Translations under genes and position numbers: made by a program
Part shown: piece by piece, positions 52,467-61,813 of the stretch
How the letters are laid out: each line of letters begins with the position of its first letter
How positions within the stretch are numbered: the stretch's first letter is position 1
Origin: an uncultured Pseudomonadota bacterium
GTDB lineage: Bacteria; Pseudomonadota; Gammaproteobacteria; Steroidobacterales; Steroidobacteraceae
Direction: 5' to 3'
DNA length: 64,000 nucleotides
Assembly: GCA_903838705.1 (NCBI GenBank)
Contig: CAILZL010000011.1
Span: forward strand, 124,001-188,000
Notes under the pieces: model-generated
The model's input: only the letters and a program-made list of their open reading frames with translations
What the model was told of the DNA's origin: nothing
Database searches by the model: none

Positions 52467-52931
52467 GTGTTTCATATTGTTCTGTTCGAGCCTGAAATTC
52501 CGCCCAACACGGGCAACATCATCCGTCTGAGCGCCAATTCGGGTGCGCATCTGCATCTTGTAGAACCACTGGGATTTGATGTCAGCGAGAAGAGCCTGCG
52601 TCGGGCAGGACTCGACTATCGTCAATTGACGCACATGCAGGTGTGGCCAAGTTTGCAGGCCTGTTTTGACAGTATTTCACCGCAGCGCTGGTTTGCCTTG
52701 TCCACACGAGGCACCCGGCGCTATGACTCGGTCCAGTATCAGCCGGGTGATACGTTTGTGTTTGGTCCGGAAACGCGTGGCCTGCCTGCGACCGTGCTTG
52801 ACCAGTGTCCGTCAGAACAGCGGCTGAGAATCCCCATGCTGGCTGGTAACCGCAGCCTGAATCTATCCAATTCGGTGGCTGTGCTGATCTATGAAGCCTG
52901 GCGCCAGCAGGGATTTCTGAATGGCAATTGA
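52467..52931 (+). CDS. trmL: tRNA (cytidine/uridine-2'-O-)-methyltransferase TrmL
   Basis: About 154 residues of the SPOUT methyltransferase superfamily. It starts IVLFEPEIPPNTGNIIRL, contains EPLGFDVSEKSLRRAGLDY, and ends with the knotted SAM site FGPETRGLP and IPMLAGNRSLNLSNSVAV. TrmL methylates the wobble base 34 of tRNA-Leu isoacceptors. The start is GTG at 52467 because homologues begin exactly here (x-x-IVLxEPEIPPNTGN). The open frame extends 34 codons upstream without support. Confidence 0.93.
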   Translation: MFHIVLFEPEIPPNTGNIIRLSANSGAHLHLVEPLGFDVSEKSLRRAGLDYRQLTHMQVWPSLQACFDSISPQRWFALSTRGTRRYDSVQYQPGDTFVFGPETRGLPATVLDQCPSEQRLRIPMLAGNRSLNLSNSVAVLIYEAWRQQGFLNGN

Positions 52932-52949
52932 ATATTGCGCGTCGTAGAT

Positions 52950-53636
52950 TCATGCATGAATACCGAGACCTGACAGTTCCTCGCGACTCAAGTTACGCCA
53001 TTGACCTCGTTTGAGGGTGCCCAGTCTGATATGCATGATGCGTATGCGTTGCAGGCGCCGAACCCGGTAATCAAAGGTGGCACACATGCGGCGGATCTGG
53101 CGGTTCAGGCCCTGCGTCAGGATGATACTGAAACAGTTTGGATGCAGCCGTTTGACAGCGCAGGGTCTGGTCATCACGCCCATGATACGTACGCCACTGG
53201 CCATCCTGTTCAGGAATTCATCTGTCACCGGACGATCGACAGTGACGAGATATTCTTTTTCGTGTGCGTTTTCGACCCGCAGAATTTCATTAACGATATC
53301 TCCATCATTGGTGAGCAGAATGAGACCTTCCGACTCTTTATCGAGCCGGCCAATGGGAAATATCCGCTCGGGGTGACCGATGAATCCGACAATGTTGTCC
53401 TTGATGTGAGGTTCGCTGGTACAGGTGATACCGACCGGTTTGTTAAACGCAATATAGATACCCGGTTTCTTTTCACCGAGCGGCTGGCCGTCCACACACA
53501 CCGCATCGCCCTCATTGACTTTGCTACCCAGAGTGGCAGTTTCTCCATTGATGGTGATGCGGCCTGCTTCAATCCATTGATCAGCTTCACGGCGTGAACA
53601 CACACCTGTTTCGCTGATGTATTTGTTGATTCTCAT
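52950..53636 (-). CDS. rluF: 23S rRNA pseudouridine synthase RluF
   Basis: About 228 residues. S4 domain at about 1-48 (MRINKYISETGVCSRREADQ), catalytic Asp in FPIGRLDKESEGLILLTNDGD, and the RluF-specific segment AFNKPVGITCTSEPHIKDNIVGF (with one break in the middle). RluF makes pseudouridine 2604 in 23S rRNA in E. coli. Start 53636 is set by the conserved MRINKYISE; the frame extends 27 bp upstream. It is 19 bp downstream of the YciH gene on the same strand and converges on trmL. Confidence 0.9.
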   Translation of the reverse strand: MRINKYISETGVCSRREADQWIEAGRITINGETATLGSKVNEGDAVCVDGQPLGEKKPGIYIAFNKPVGITCTSEPHIKDNIVGFIGHPERIFPIGRLDKESEGLILLTNDGDIVNEILRVENAHEKEYLVTVDRPVTDEFLNRMASGVRIMGVMTRPCAVKRLHPNCFSIILTQGLNRQIRRMCATFDYRVRRLQRIRIMHIRLGTLKRGQWRNLSREELSGLGIHA

Positions 53637-53655
53637 TGTGGGTATGCAGGCTCGA

Positions 53656-54024
53656 TCAGCCACCGGCTTTTTTGACCGTGTAGCCGAGTTTGCTCAGTTC
53701 GCTTACCAGCGTATCGCGATGCTCACCCTGGATTTCAATGGTCCCGTCCTTGCAGGTGCCGCCTGTGCCGCAGCGCTTTTTCAGCTGGGTACAAAGCTTG
53801 TCGAGTTCTGCGGGAGCAAGCGATAACCCGGTGATGACGTTTACACTTTTCCCGCCCCGGCCCTTGGTTTCGCGACTGATACGCACAATGCCATCGCCTC
53901 TGGCAGCGGGCTTTTGTTGCTTGCAGATACAGTTGATAATCGGTTTGTTGCAGTTCGGACAGAGACGTCCGCTATCGGTGGAATACACCAGATTGTCACT
54001 GCCCTTGGACTTTGCTTTATGCAT
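53656..54024 (-). CDS. yciH: YciH/SUI1 family translation factor-like protein
   Basis: About 122 residues. An N-terminal zinc-knuckle-like part has [13 protein letters not shown]. The SUI1/eIF1 domain follows with [39 protein letters not shown] and [20 protein letters not shown]. Bacterial YciH is related to eIF1 and can influence start-site fidelity. The start at 54024 (MHKAKSKG) is preferred; the frame opens at 54096 and would overlap the divergent OPT gene. Confidence 0.88.
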   Translation of the reverse strand: MHKAKSKGSDNLVYSTDSGRLCPNCNKPIINCICKQQKPAARGDGIVRISRETKGRGGKSVNVITGLSLAPAELDKLCTQLKKRCGTGGTCKDGTIEIQGEHRDTLVSELSKLGYTVKKAGG

Positions 54025-54088
54025 GGCAGATAGTGTGGCAATAACTGCGCTCAAGAACAAATCCGGATAACGGGCTGAAGGTCTGATC

Positions 54089-56341
54089 ATGAACAAACCG
54101 CGTTTTGCTCCTTATATCGCCGCTGAAACCCGCTTGCCCGAATTCACGCTGCGGGCAGTACTGGTGGGTACGGTACTGGGCATGATCTTCGGTGCCTCTT
54201 CGTTGTATCTCGTGTTGAAAGTGGGGCTGACAGTCAGCGCGTCCATTCCGGTTGCTGTGATCTCACTGACACTGTTCCGTCTGCTGTCACGGGCTGGTGG
54301 TCGGGATGCCAGCATTCTGGAGAACAACATAGCTCAAACGGCGGGGTCAGCCGGCGAGTCAATCGCTTTTGGTATTGGTGTAACCATGCCGGCCATCCTG
54401 ATACTGGGCTTTGAGCTGGAGTTGATGCGGGTGCTGCTGGTTGCGGCCACCGGTGCTTTGCTGGGCATCCTGATGATGATTCCATTACGGCGCACGTTGA
54501 TTGTGCGCGAGCATGACAATCTGAAATACCCCGAAGGTACAGCCTGTGCAGAGGTGTTGAAGGCGGGTGCTTCAGCTGAATCTCGTGATGCAGCATCGCC
54601 CGAAGCCAAAGCGGAGGAGGCCCGTGGCCAGTTACAGGGCTTGAGCGCGAGCACTATTTTCACGGGGTTCGGCATCGGACTGATCTACAAGACTTTGATG
54701 GCGGCCTTCAAGCTCTGGAAGGATGTGCCTGAGAAAGTGTTCGGAGCGCCGCTTGCGGGTGGTTCGATTGGCTGCGAGGCGTCGCCGGAATTACTGGGAG
54801 TGGGATACATCATCGGGCCGCGAATTGCCGGAGTGATGTGTGCCGGTGGTGTACTGGCCTATCTGGTAATGATTCCGATGATCAAGCTGCTGGGCGGCAC
54901 GTTTCCCGGTGTGATTGCGCCCGGCACGATGCCCATCAGTGAAATGAGTGCCAATGACATCCGCAGTGCTTACATTCTGTATATAGGCGCAGGTGCAGTG
55001 GCTGCAGCGGGGTTGATCAGTCTGTTGCGGTCTTTGCCATTGATCATCGGCAGTCTGCGGCGTGGTATGGCCGGCAGGTCTCAACGTGAGCTGTCAATCG
55101 CCGGTGCAGTGCCTCGTACCGAGCAGGATATTTCCATGAAGTATGTACTGATCGGGTCCTTGATATTGCTGATATGGATCGTCGCGGCGCCATCGCTCAA
55201 CATGAATATCTTGGGTGCCATCCTGCTGCTGGTATTCGGATTCCTGTTTGTTACCGTGTCCTCACGACTGACAGGTGAAATCGGTTCCACCTCCAATCCC
55301 ATTTCAGGCATGACGATCGCAACCTTGTTGCTGACGTGCCTGGTATTTCTGGCGCTGGGCTGGACCGGTGCCGAACACTATGTTGCTGCACTTTCGGTAG
55401 GGGGCATTGTCTGTGTGGCCGCATCCAATGGCGGCACCACTTCACAGGATCTGAAAACGGGTTTTCTGCTGGGGGCGACGCCGCGCCTGCAGCAGTACGC
55501 CATCATCATTGGCAGTCTGATGTCAGTGCTGATACTGGGACCGATCCTGCTGAAACTGAATGATACGGCCACGGTGTACGTTCCAGTTGCGCAGGTTGCA
55601 CCTGCCGGGCTACAGGTGCCGGTGCATGAGCTGGGAGATCAACTGGAAAAACTGCGTGGTCCGCAGGCGCGTTCTGATCAGGCCAGTTATCACATCTGGC
55701 ATAAACGCGATGCTCAGGGTGCACCTGCCGGCAAGTATCTCGTCAATGATCAGGGTCAGGCGGTGTGGCTGGTTGATCCCGGAATCAATGGCCGGTTCAA
55801 TACTCGACCGGATGGCACGCAAGTCCGTAAATTTGATGCGCCCAAGGCCACGTTAATGTCCTACATCATCCGTGGCGTACTCGACCGCGAATTGCCATGG
55901 GGGCTGATGTTGCTGGGTGTGATGCTGGCGGTGGCGGTGGAAATGTGCGGCATCAATTCGCTGAATTTCGCTGTCGGTGTCTATCTGCCGCTGGCCACTA
56001 CTGTGCCTATGCTGCTGGGTGGTGTCCTGCGCTGGTGGACAGACCGGGGGCGGAAATCGGCTGCTGAGCAAAGAGGTGAGGATGCGGCAACCATTGGAGC
56101 AAATGCAGACAGGAGCTCAGGCGTGTTGATGGCGTCCGGTTATATCGCGGGGGGCGCAATCGCCGGGATTTTCATAGCGTTGATGGCAGGCGTATTTGAT
56201 GCCACCGATGCCAGGCTGGCTGCGTGGGCGCAAGCAAACAATCCCTTTTATTCAGGTGAAAGTGCTGATGCACTGTCACTGATTCCCTTTATGATCCTGA
56301 CGCTGATCCTGCTGCTGGCAGGGCGTGAGCGTAGGCGATGA
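54089..56341 (+). CDS. OPT family oligopeptide transporter
   Basis: A 750-residue transporter with about fourteen to sixteen helices. Family segments are [86 protein letters not shown] and [18 protein letters not shown]. It imports small peptides or peptide-like metal chelates. A soluble insert at about 495-590 ([19 protein letters not shown]...[13 protein letters not shown]) carries no named domain. It is divergent from yciH by 64 bp and is the last large gene before a 591-bp gap. Confidence 0.9.
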   Translation: MNKPRFAPYIAAETRLPEFTLRAVLVGTVLGMIFGASSLYLVLKVGLTVSASIPVAVISLTLFRLLSRAGGRDASILENNIAQTAGSAGESIAFGIGVTMPAILILGFELELMRVLLVAATGALLGILMMIPLRRTLIVREHDNLKYPEGTACAEVLKAGASAESRDAASPEAKAEEARGQLQGLSASTIFTGFGIGLIYKTLMAAFKLWKDVPEKVFGAPLAGGSIGCEASPELLGVGYIIGPRIAGVMCAGGVLAYLVMIPMIKLLGGTFPGVIAPGTMPISEMSANDIRSAYILYIGAGAVAAAGLISLLRSLPLIIGSLRRGMAGRSQRELSIAGAVPRTEQDISMKYVLIGSLILLIWIVAAPSLNMNILGAILLLVFGFLFVTVSSRLTGEIGSTSNPISGMTIATLLLTCLVFLALGWTGAEHYVAALSVGGIVCVAASNGGTTSQDLKTGFLLGATPRLQQYAIIIGSLMSVLILGPILLKLNDTATVYVPVAQVAPAGLQVPVHELGDQLEKLRGPQARSDQASYHIWHKRDAQGAPAGKYLVNDQGQAVWLVDPGINGRFNTRPDGTQVRKFDAPKATLMSYIIRGVLDRELPWGLMLLGVMLAVAVEMCGINSLNFAVGVYLPLATTVPMLLGGVLRWWTDRGRKSAAEQRGEDAATIGANADRSSGVLMASGYIAGGAIAGIFIALMAGVFDATDARLAAWAQANNPFYSGESADALSLIPFMILTLILLLAGRERRR

Positions 56342-56444
56342 TCATTGTGCACTGGACTCCGGCGATTTCGCCTGATTCAGTGCGCTAACCAGTCCGGACT
56401 TGTTGCAGGTCTCCTTCCGGGGACCGAACAGGCTCCGGGTCGAA

Positions 56445-56519
56445 TTAGCCTTCGCCGTTAGCCTGCAGAGAAAGGAACAGGGCAACACTGACCAGGAAAA
56501 CAATGGCTACGATGATCAT
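56445..56519 (-). CDS. 24-residue membrane microprotein
   Basis: Reading leftward, GGAGGT lies seven bases before ATG at 56519, and the frame codes for MIIVAIVFLVSVALFLSLQ followed by ANGEG and TAA. The product is one short hydrophobic helix with a small polar C-terminus. Size and shape recall KdpF, CydX and other small membrane subunits, but the sequence is none of those. The only other features nearby are the convergent end of the OPT gene and an empty upstream stretch. The strong Shine-Dalgarno sequence and perfect single helix are direct evidence; expression is not shown. Confidence 0.6.
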   Translation of the reverse strand: MIIVAIVFLVSVALFLSLQANGEG

Positions 56520-56932
56520 GATATTTACCTCCAACGAATAACCGAATCTGACTGTCTCGGCAGTGATATTTGCTGCTCAACAAATAACTGCTTGGGCTGC
56601 AATATATTACTGCCTAAGCTGTTATGCAAGCCGATTTTGAGAAATTTGCGTTGCTGAGGTGAGTATTTCAGCACTTACAAGGGTCATGGAGTGATCGCAA
56701 GTAATTGTTTTAAAAGAGTAATATCGGTTTTGGTCGAGAATGGACAAGATCTGTGGGGTTTTATCGGAATTGTGAGTTGCCACACAGTTGTGCGCGGTGC
56801 TTTCCTTCCGGAGGGAGATGAAAACGGGCTGATTCCGCGCCGTTTGCGCACTTTAAGTCAGCGTGTTTTGAGGCTTGTCCCGGCAGGTATCCGTTTGTAA
56901 GGTTCGGCATTCGCAGTGATCGACGAGGAAAC
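56520..56932. other. About 410-bp gene-free stretch between microprotein and M13 peptidase
   Basis: AT-rich in its left half, with no supported gene. Rightward frames at 56400-56657 and 56691-56900 lack ribosome binding sites and recognisable content. It must hold the promoters of the leftward microprotein and of the rightward M13 peptidase gene. I did not find promoter boxes good enough to annotate. Confidence 0.5.
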
Positions 56933-59005
56933 ATGAAAATCAAGTTGCTGAGTTTCACCCTTTTCTGTGTCTTGTTCGGCGCCTGCAGCAAGCAAGTTGC
57001 GCCGCCGGCTACCACGTCTGACAAAGCCAAAGTAAGTGCTGCGCGTGTCAGCGGACTGAATGCCAGTTACATGGATAACCTCATCCGGCCACAGGACAAT
57101 CTGTACCGGTACGTAAATGGCAAATGGCTCGATACCGTAGAGATACCTGCAGACAAGGCTCGCTACGGCGCCTTCCACGAGCTGGATGATCATGCTGAAG
57201 CCCAGTTGCGCGACATCGTTGAATCCTTGCAAAAGAAAGGCGAGTCATTAAAAGAAGCGGATGCCATCAAGGTGAGTGACATGTATGCCAGCTTCATGGA
57301 TGAGGCGCGTCTTGAAACCCTCGGTCTTCAGCCGCTGCAAACGGATCTGCAGGCCATCGACAAGCTGGATTCAGTCACTGCTGTCATTTCTTACATGGGG
57401 CAGATGTCACAAAGTGGTGTTGATGTGCCATTGGTTCCACACGTGCATCAAGATAATCGCGATTCCACGCGGTATGCAGTGGACCTGTCGCAGTCCGGAC
57501 TGGGGCTGCCTGATCGTGACTACTATCTGAAAGATGGCGAAGGTGCGACCTATAAAAAGATTCGTGAAGCCTACCGAAGGCACATCGCCAGCATGCTGGC
57601 ATTTGCGCAGATTGAAAAGAGCGAACAGGCGGCGGATCAGATCCTCAAGCTGGAAACCAGTCTGGCGAAAGCGCAATGGGACAAAGTGACCAATCGTGAT
57701 CCGATCAAAACCTACAACAAGTTTCCGGTTAATCAATTAGCGAAGCTGGCTCCTGGTTTCGACTGGCCGTCTTTCATGCAGTCGGCGGGGGTTGCTGACA
57801 AAGTGGACTATCTGCTGATCAGTCAGCCCAGCTATGTCACGGCATATGCACGGTTGCTGACCAGGGAGCCATTGCCAGCATGGAAGAATTATCTTAAATG
57901 GCGGTTGATTTCCGAGTATGCGCCCTATCTTTCCAGACAATTCGCCGACGCCGATTTTGCATTTACAGGGACGGTGTTGCGCGACATCCCGCAGGATCGT
58001 CCCCGCTGGAAGCGCGGACTGGATGTAGTGGAATCATCATTGGGTGAAGCAATGGGCAAGTTGTACGTGGCCAGATATTTTCCTGCTGAAAGCAAGCAGC
58101 GTATGGAAGCACTGGTTGACAACTTGCTGACAGCCTATCGTCAGTCAATTGATACGCTCGATTGGATGAGTGATACCACCAGAGATGCTGCCAGAGAAAA
58201 GCTTGGCAAGATGACCGTCAAGATCGGCTATCCAAAACAATGGCGTGACTATTCAAGTCTGCAAGTCAGGGCAGATGATCTGGTAGGTAATGTGATGCGT
58301 GCAGAACAATTTGAATACCAGCGCAACATCAACAAACTGGGTAAACCGATTGATCGCGATGAGTGGGCCATGACGCCGCAGACCGTTAACGCTTATTACA
58401 ATCCCGAGTTGAATGAGATTGTCTTCCCTGCTGCTATCCTGCAGGCGCCTTTTTTCAATGCGCAGGCGGATGATGCTGTTAACTATGGTGGCATTGGTGC
58501 CGTTATTGGCCATGAAATCAGTCATGGCTTTGATGATCAGGGCAGTCAGTACGATGGCGACGGCAACCTGCGAGACTGGTGGACCAAGGAAGATCACGCC
58601 AAATTTGCCAGCAAGACCAGGGCGCTCATTAAGCAGTACGCAGCTTACGAACCAGTGAAGGGTTACCATATCAATGGAGAACTGACGCTGGGTGAAAATA
58701 TTGCTGATAATTCCGGTCTGGCCATTGCCTACAAGGCCTATCAACTGTCGTTGAATGGTAAGCCGGCGCCGATACTGGATAACATGAATGGCGATCAGCG
58801 TTTTTATGCAGGCTGGGCACAGGTATGGCGCAACAAGTCACGCGAGAAGGAAGCAATCCGTCTGTTGACTATTGATCCTCATTCACCGGCGCCTGAACGC
58901 GCCTGGGGTGCAACTGTGAATCAGAATTCATTCTATGCTGCATTTGATGTGCAATCAGGCGACAAGATGTATCTACCGCCGGAGCAACGTGTGAGCATCT
59001 GGTAA
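56933..59005 (+). CDS. M13 family zinc metallopeptidase, lipoprotein
   Basis: A 690-residue protein of the neprilysin (PepO) family. The signal ends in LFGACSK, a lipobox, so it is probably anchored in the envelope. The zinc site is His527-Glu528-x-x-His531 in IGHEISHGFDDQG, with the third ligand Glu588 in GENIADNSG. The substrate-binding NAYYNPELNEIVFPAAIL and the C-terminal FYAAFDVQSGDKMYLPPEQR are typical. It should cut short exported peptides on the amino side of hydrophobic residues. The nitronate monooxygenase gene follows after 3 bp. Confidence 0.94.
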   Translation: MKIKLLSFTLFCVLFGACSKQVAPPATTSDKAKVSAARVSGLNASYMDNLIRPQDNLYRYVNGKWLDTVEIPADKARYGAFHELDDHAEAQLRDIVESLQKKGESLKEADAIKVSDMYASFMDEARLETLGLQPLQTDLQAIDKLDSVTAVISYMGQMSQSGVDVPLVPHVHQDNRDSTRYAVDLSQSGLGLPDRDYYLKDGEGATYKKIREAYRRHIASMLAFAQIEKSEQAADQILKLETSLAKAQWDKVTNRDPIKTYNKFPVNQLAKLAPGFDWPSFMQSAGVADKVDYLLISQPSYVTAYARLLTREPLPAWKNYLKWRLISEYAPYLSRQFADADFAFTGTVLRDIPQDRPRWKRGLDVVESSLGEAMGKLYVARYFPAESKQRMEALVDNLLTAYRQSIDTLDWMSDTTRDAAREKLGKMTVKIGYPKQWRDYSSLQVRADDLVGNVMRAEQFEYQRNINKLGKPIDRDEWAMTPQTVNAYYNPELNEIVFPAAILQAPFFNAQADDAVNYGGIGAVIGHEISHGFDDQGSQYDGDGNLRDWWTKEDHAKFASKTRALIKQYAAYEPVKGYHINGELTLGENIADNSGLAIAYKAYQLSLNGKPAPILDNMNGDQRFYAGWAQVWRNKSREKEAIRLLTIDPHSPAPERAWGATVNQNSFYAAFDVQSGDKMYLPPEQRVSIW

Positions 59006-59008
59006 GTC

Positions 59009-59977
59009 ATGCCTATTCCGGCGCAGTTGCAGGCGGGATTGAAGCTGCCAGTCATCGCTGCGCCAATGTTTCTGGTGTCCGGGCCGGAACTGGTCATTGC
59101 CTGCTGTCAGCAAGGCATCATCGGAACCTTTCCAGCCTTGAATCAGCGTAGTACGCAGGGCTTTGCAGAGTGGCTGCAAATCATAAGGGAAGCTCTGGAT
59201 CAAACGAAAGTGAAAAAACCGCCTGCAGCTTATGGCGTGAATCTGATTGTTCACAAGTCCAACCCGCGTCTGGCAGCTGATCTGGATGTCTCTATCGAGC
59301 AGCGTGTGCCATTGATCATTACTTCGCTGGGGCTGGTCGATTCATTGATAGACCGGGTGCATGCCAGTGGTGGTCTGGTGTTTCATGATGTGACCACAGT
59401 ACGTCATGCCGAGAAGGCTGCTGCTGCGGGAGTGGATGGACTGATTCTTGTGTGCGCGGGTGCAGGTGGACATGCGGGTCTGCTCAATCCGTTCGCATTC
59501 ACTGCTGCCGTACGCCGGTTTTTCAAGGGCACGGTGATACTGGCGGGCTGTCTCAACAATGGTCATGAAGTGGCCGCAGCCAGAATGCTAGGCGCCGATT
59601 TCGCCTACATGGGTACACGCTTCATTGCCACACATGAATCACGCGCCAGTGATGAATACAAACAGATGATCCTGCGTGCCAACACTGGCGATATAACTTA
59701 CACATCTGCCGTATCGGGTGTGCCCGGAAATTTTCTTGCTGAAAGTTTGCAGCTGACAGGAGTGGATATCAACAAACCCGGTTCAACAGCGAATATCGGT
59801 GCTGAGCTGGCGGGTCATGCAGACGACCATCAAGGCAGCAAAGCCTGGCGCGATGTGTGGTCAGCAGGGCAGGGAGTGGCTGGCATTGAAGATGTGCCCA
59901 CAGTGGCAGAACTGGTGTCGCGTCTGCAGAATGAATTTGGTCTTAGTAGCAGCAGGCTGGCTAATCAGGCTGATTGA
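59009..59977 (+). CDS. Nitronate monooxygenase
   Basis: A 322-residue flavoprotein of the 2-nitropropane dioxygenase family, TIM-barrel fold. FMN-binding parts are LPVIAAPMFLVSGPELVIA, VSIEQRVPLIITSLG, ADFAYMGTRFIATHES and ASDEYKQMI. GVDGLILVCAGAGGHAGLLNPFAF (one break) contains the conserved His that removes the substrate proton. It oxidises alkyl nitronates such as propionate 3-nitronate. It is 3 bp after the M13 gene, so it is in the same transcript. Its end overlaps the convergent small membrane protein gene by 17 bp. Confidence 0.9.
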   Translation: MPIPAQLQAGLKLPVIAAPMFLVSGPELVIACCQQGIIGTFPALNQRSTQGFAEWLQIIREALDQTKVKKPPAAYGVNLIVHKSNPRLAADLDVSIEQRVPLIITSLGLVDSLIDRVHASGGLVFHDVTTVRHAEKAAAAGVDGLILVCAGAGGHAGLLNPFAFTAAVRRFFKGTVILAGCLNNGHEVAAARMLGADFAYMGTRFIATHESRASDEYKQMILRANTGDITYTSAVSGVPGNFLAESLQLTGVDINKPGSTANIGAELAGHADDHQGSKAWRDVWSAGQGVAGIEDVPTVAELVSRLQNEFGLSSSRLANQAD

Positions 59978-60197
59978 CCGATGCAGAATGTGACTGTTCA
60001 CGCCGAATGACTTTCACAGTATGCAGAATGAATGCAGAAATCACGCTGAGCAGTAGTACCATCAATAGCGCCAGCCAGGGATGGAAGCGATACGCTTCAA
60101 CGACACCCCAGACCACACCAACCGGCGTAGTGCTAAGCAACAGGGGTTTGGCAATTCGCAAAGGCGCTCCCGCTTGAGTATGTATGGCGGGTGCCAT
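59961..60197 (-). CDS. Small two-helix membrane protein
   Basis: About 78 residues with two hydrophobic segments (PLLLSTTPVGVVWGVVEAY and HPWLALLMVLLLSVISAFIL) and a basic tail (HTVKVIRREQ). I do not recognise a family. ATG 60197 is used; TTG 60230 opens the frame further. It lies downstream of the cytochrome b561 gene on the same strand and overlaps the nitronate monooxygenase gene tail to tail by 17 bp. Coding status is likely but not certain. Confidence 0.5.
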   Translation of the reverse strand: MAPAIHTQAGAPLRIAKPLLLSTTPVGVVWGVVEAYRFHPWLALLMVLLLSVISAFILHTVKVIRREQSHSASVNQPD

Positions 60198-60309
60198 GCA
60201 ACCACTGAAGTTGTATGCAGGCACCTGCAATCTCGATTTTGTTTCAGTCTGTAGTGTTGCTATGACTGTACTTGCTCGTAATCAGGGGCTGAACAGTCCG
60301 GATCGGTGG

Positions 60310-60894
60310 CTACTGCTTTTCAGGCAGCATCCGCTTCAGGACATCATCTTTTTCAATGTAGTGATGATACAACCCTGCGAATGCATGCACGGCTATGACC
60401 ACCCAGAAAATGTAGGGGCCCACCACGCGATAGTGGAATGCATCAAACCCTACTTCAAACTGTTCGTAAGTTACATTGAACAGACTCATGATCCAGATGC
60501 CAATGCCCGTATCTTTGAACGGGGTGACCTTGAACAGTACATAGTCCACACCGTGACTGTTGCCAATATATCCGGACAGCGGCATGGTAATCAGGAAGAA
60601 GTACAGCAGGAAGTGGCTGACATGTGATGCGGTCACTTGCCATGCCGGCATGCTTGCCGGCAGTTCCGGACTGGGGTTGATGAAGCGCCAGTAAAGACGC
60701 AGTACCACAAAGATCAGCACACTGAATCCGATACCTTTGTGATATTGGAGAAAAATGCCTCGCATCGGGCCTTTCCCATCATAGACCCAGTCCAGATAGA
60801 CGATGCTGAAGTACGCAGCCAGAATCCAGAATGCAGTCAGCCAGTGCAACCACTTGGCGACGCTGCCATAACTGTTTTGTGTGTTTTTGATCAT
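60310..60894 (-). CDS. Cytochrome b561
   Basis: A 194-residue diheme membrane cytochrome with four helices. Histidine ligands are suggested by SVAKWLHWLTAFW, LQYHKGIGFSVLIF, ASHVSHFLLYFFLI and VIAVHAFAGLYHHYIEKDD. These proteins pass electrons in the inner membrane, often from quinol. Start 60894 (MIKNTQNSYGSVAKW) is chosen by homology. It is probably in one transcript with the small membrane protein downstream. Confidence 0.92.
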   Translation of the reverse strand: MIKNTQNSYGSVAKWLHWLTAFWILAAYFSIVYLDWVYDGKGPMRGIFLQYHKGIGFSVLIFVVLRLYWRFINPSPELPASMPAWQVTASHVSHFLLYFFLITMPLSGYIGNSHGVDYVLFKVTPFKDTGIGIWIMSLFNVTYEQFEVGFDAFHYRVVGPYIFWVVIAVHAFAGLYHHYIEKDDVLKRMLPEKQ

Positions 60895-61092
60895 GGTCCG
60901 TCCGGATGGTGTGCTGTTGAAACGGTGCGGCGCAATAGTACTGAGCCATGGCTGCATCAGGCAAGCTTACAGGAAAAGGCAGGGCGGCCTTCGCGGCTGC
61001 GCAGTCTCTGGTGCTGTAGTTATCTGGGGGAAAAGCCTATGTGGAACAGGAAAGGAATTCGTCCGGAAACCACATGGCCCAATTAAATGCAA

Positions 61093-61704
61093 TCAAGCCC
61101 TCTTTTCTTTGCCGGCAATCAGCCTGCGTCGACGTTGAGAAGCGCTGAGCGTTGAGACATAGGCTGAGCTGGAATCATAGTAACGCCAAGGTTTTCCGGC
61201 CCACTTGCCTGCATAGCCCACACCAATGCGAGTGGCAGAGTGGATGCGCACCGGTTGTGCGGACTCAGGCTGCTCTATCCACAAACGATCACCCAGCAGA
61301 TCAGCGCCATTCAGGGTCCGGTCGATGTGATAGGCGCGACACAGCAGGCCGGGGCCATATGTGTTGCCAGAAAGATCGGATACCGGTTCCACGGCACGAA
61401 TCAATACCGCATGAGGAAGACCGGCTGCGCGAGTGACCACATTGACGCAATGCCACATGCCATAAATCAGATAAACATAGGCATAACCGGGCGGTCCGAA
61501 CATCACTGCATTGCGGGGAGTCATGCCGCGTGCTGAATGTGCGGCTTGATCCTGCGGGCCCTGGTAGGCCTCGGTTTCGACGATGCGGCCGATACGTATG
61601 ATGTCCTGATCAAGATGAACCAGATGCATTCCCAGCAGTCTGCGTGCCACTTGCAGTGTGGGTTGAGAATAAAACTCACGGCTGAGTTTGCGTGAGGTGC
61701 TCAT
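61093..61704 (-). CDS. 3-methyladenine DNA glycosylase, AAG/MPG type
   Basis: About 203 residues of the alkyladenine glycosylase family. The catalytic Glu lies in RIVETEAYQGPQDQAAHS; other signature parts are RNAVMFGPPGYAYVYLIYGM, CVNVVT and VLIRAVEP. It excises alkylated purines and hypoxanthine in double-stranded DNA. Start 61704 (MSTSRKLSREF) is chosen by family length; the frame opens 75 bp earlier. It is unrelated in fold to the AlkA domain in the fusion at 46399-47595, so the window carries two kinds of alkylpurine glycosylase. Confidence 0.92.
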   Translation of the reverse strand: MSTSRKLSREFYSQPTLQVARRLLGMHLVHLDQDIIRIGRIVETEAYQGPQDQAAHSARGMTPRNAVMFGPPGYAYVYLIYGMWHCVNVVTRAAGLPHAVLIRAVEPVSDLSGNTYGPGLLCRAYHIDRTLNGADLLGDRLWIEQPESAQPVRIHSATRIGVGYAGKWAGKPWRYYDSSSAYVSTLSASQRRRRLIAGKEKRA

Positions 61705-61813
61705 GGTTGTAGCAGCTCCGGCGTGCATGCCGGTATTTGAAAAGCAGCTCGTGCTTGACGGGCTGATGAACTGGAACACGATGAATCAACACCGTGCTCC
61801 AGAATGTGCAAGG

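Noticed and set aside
56400-56657. 85-codon rightward frame opposite the microprotein
   Set aside because: No ribosome binding site and an improbable composition; the opposite strand has a strong site and a clear single-helix frame.
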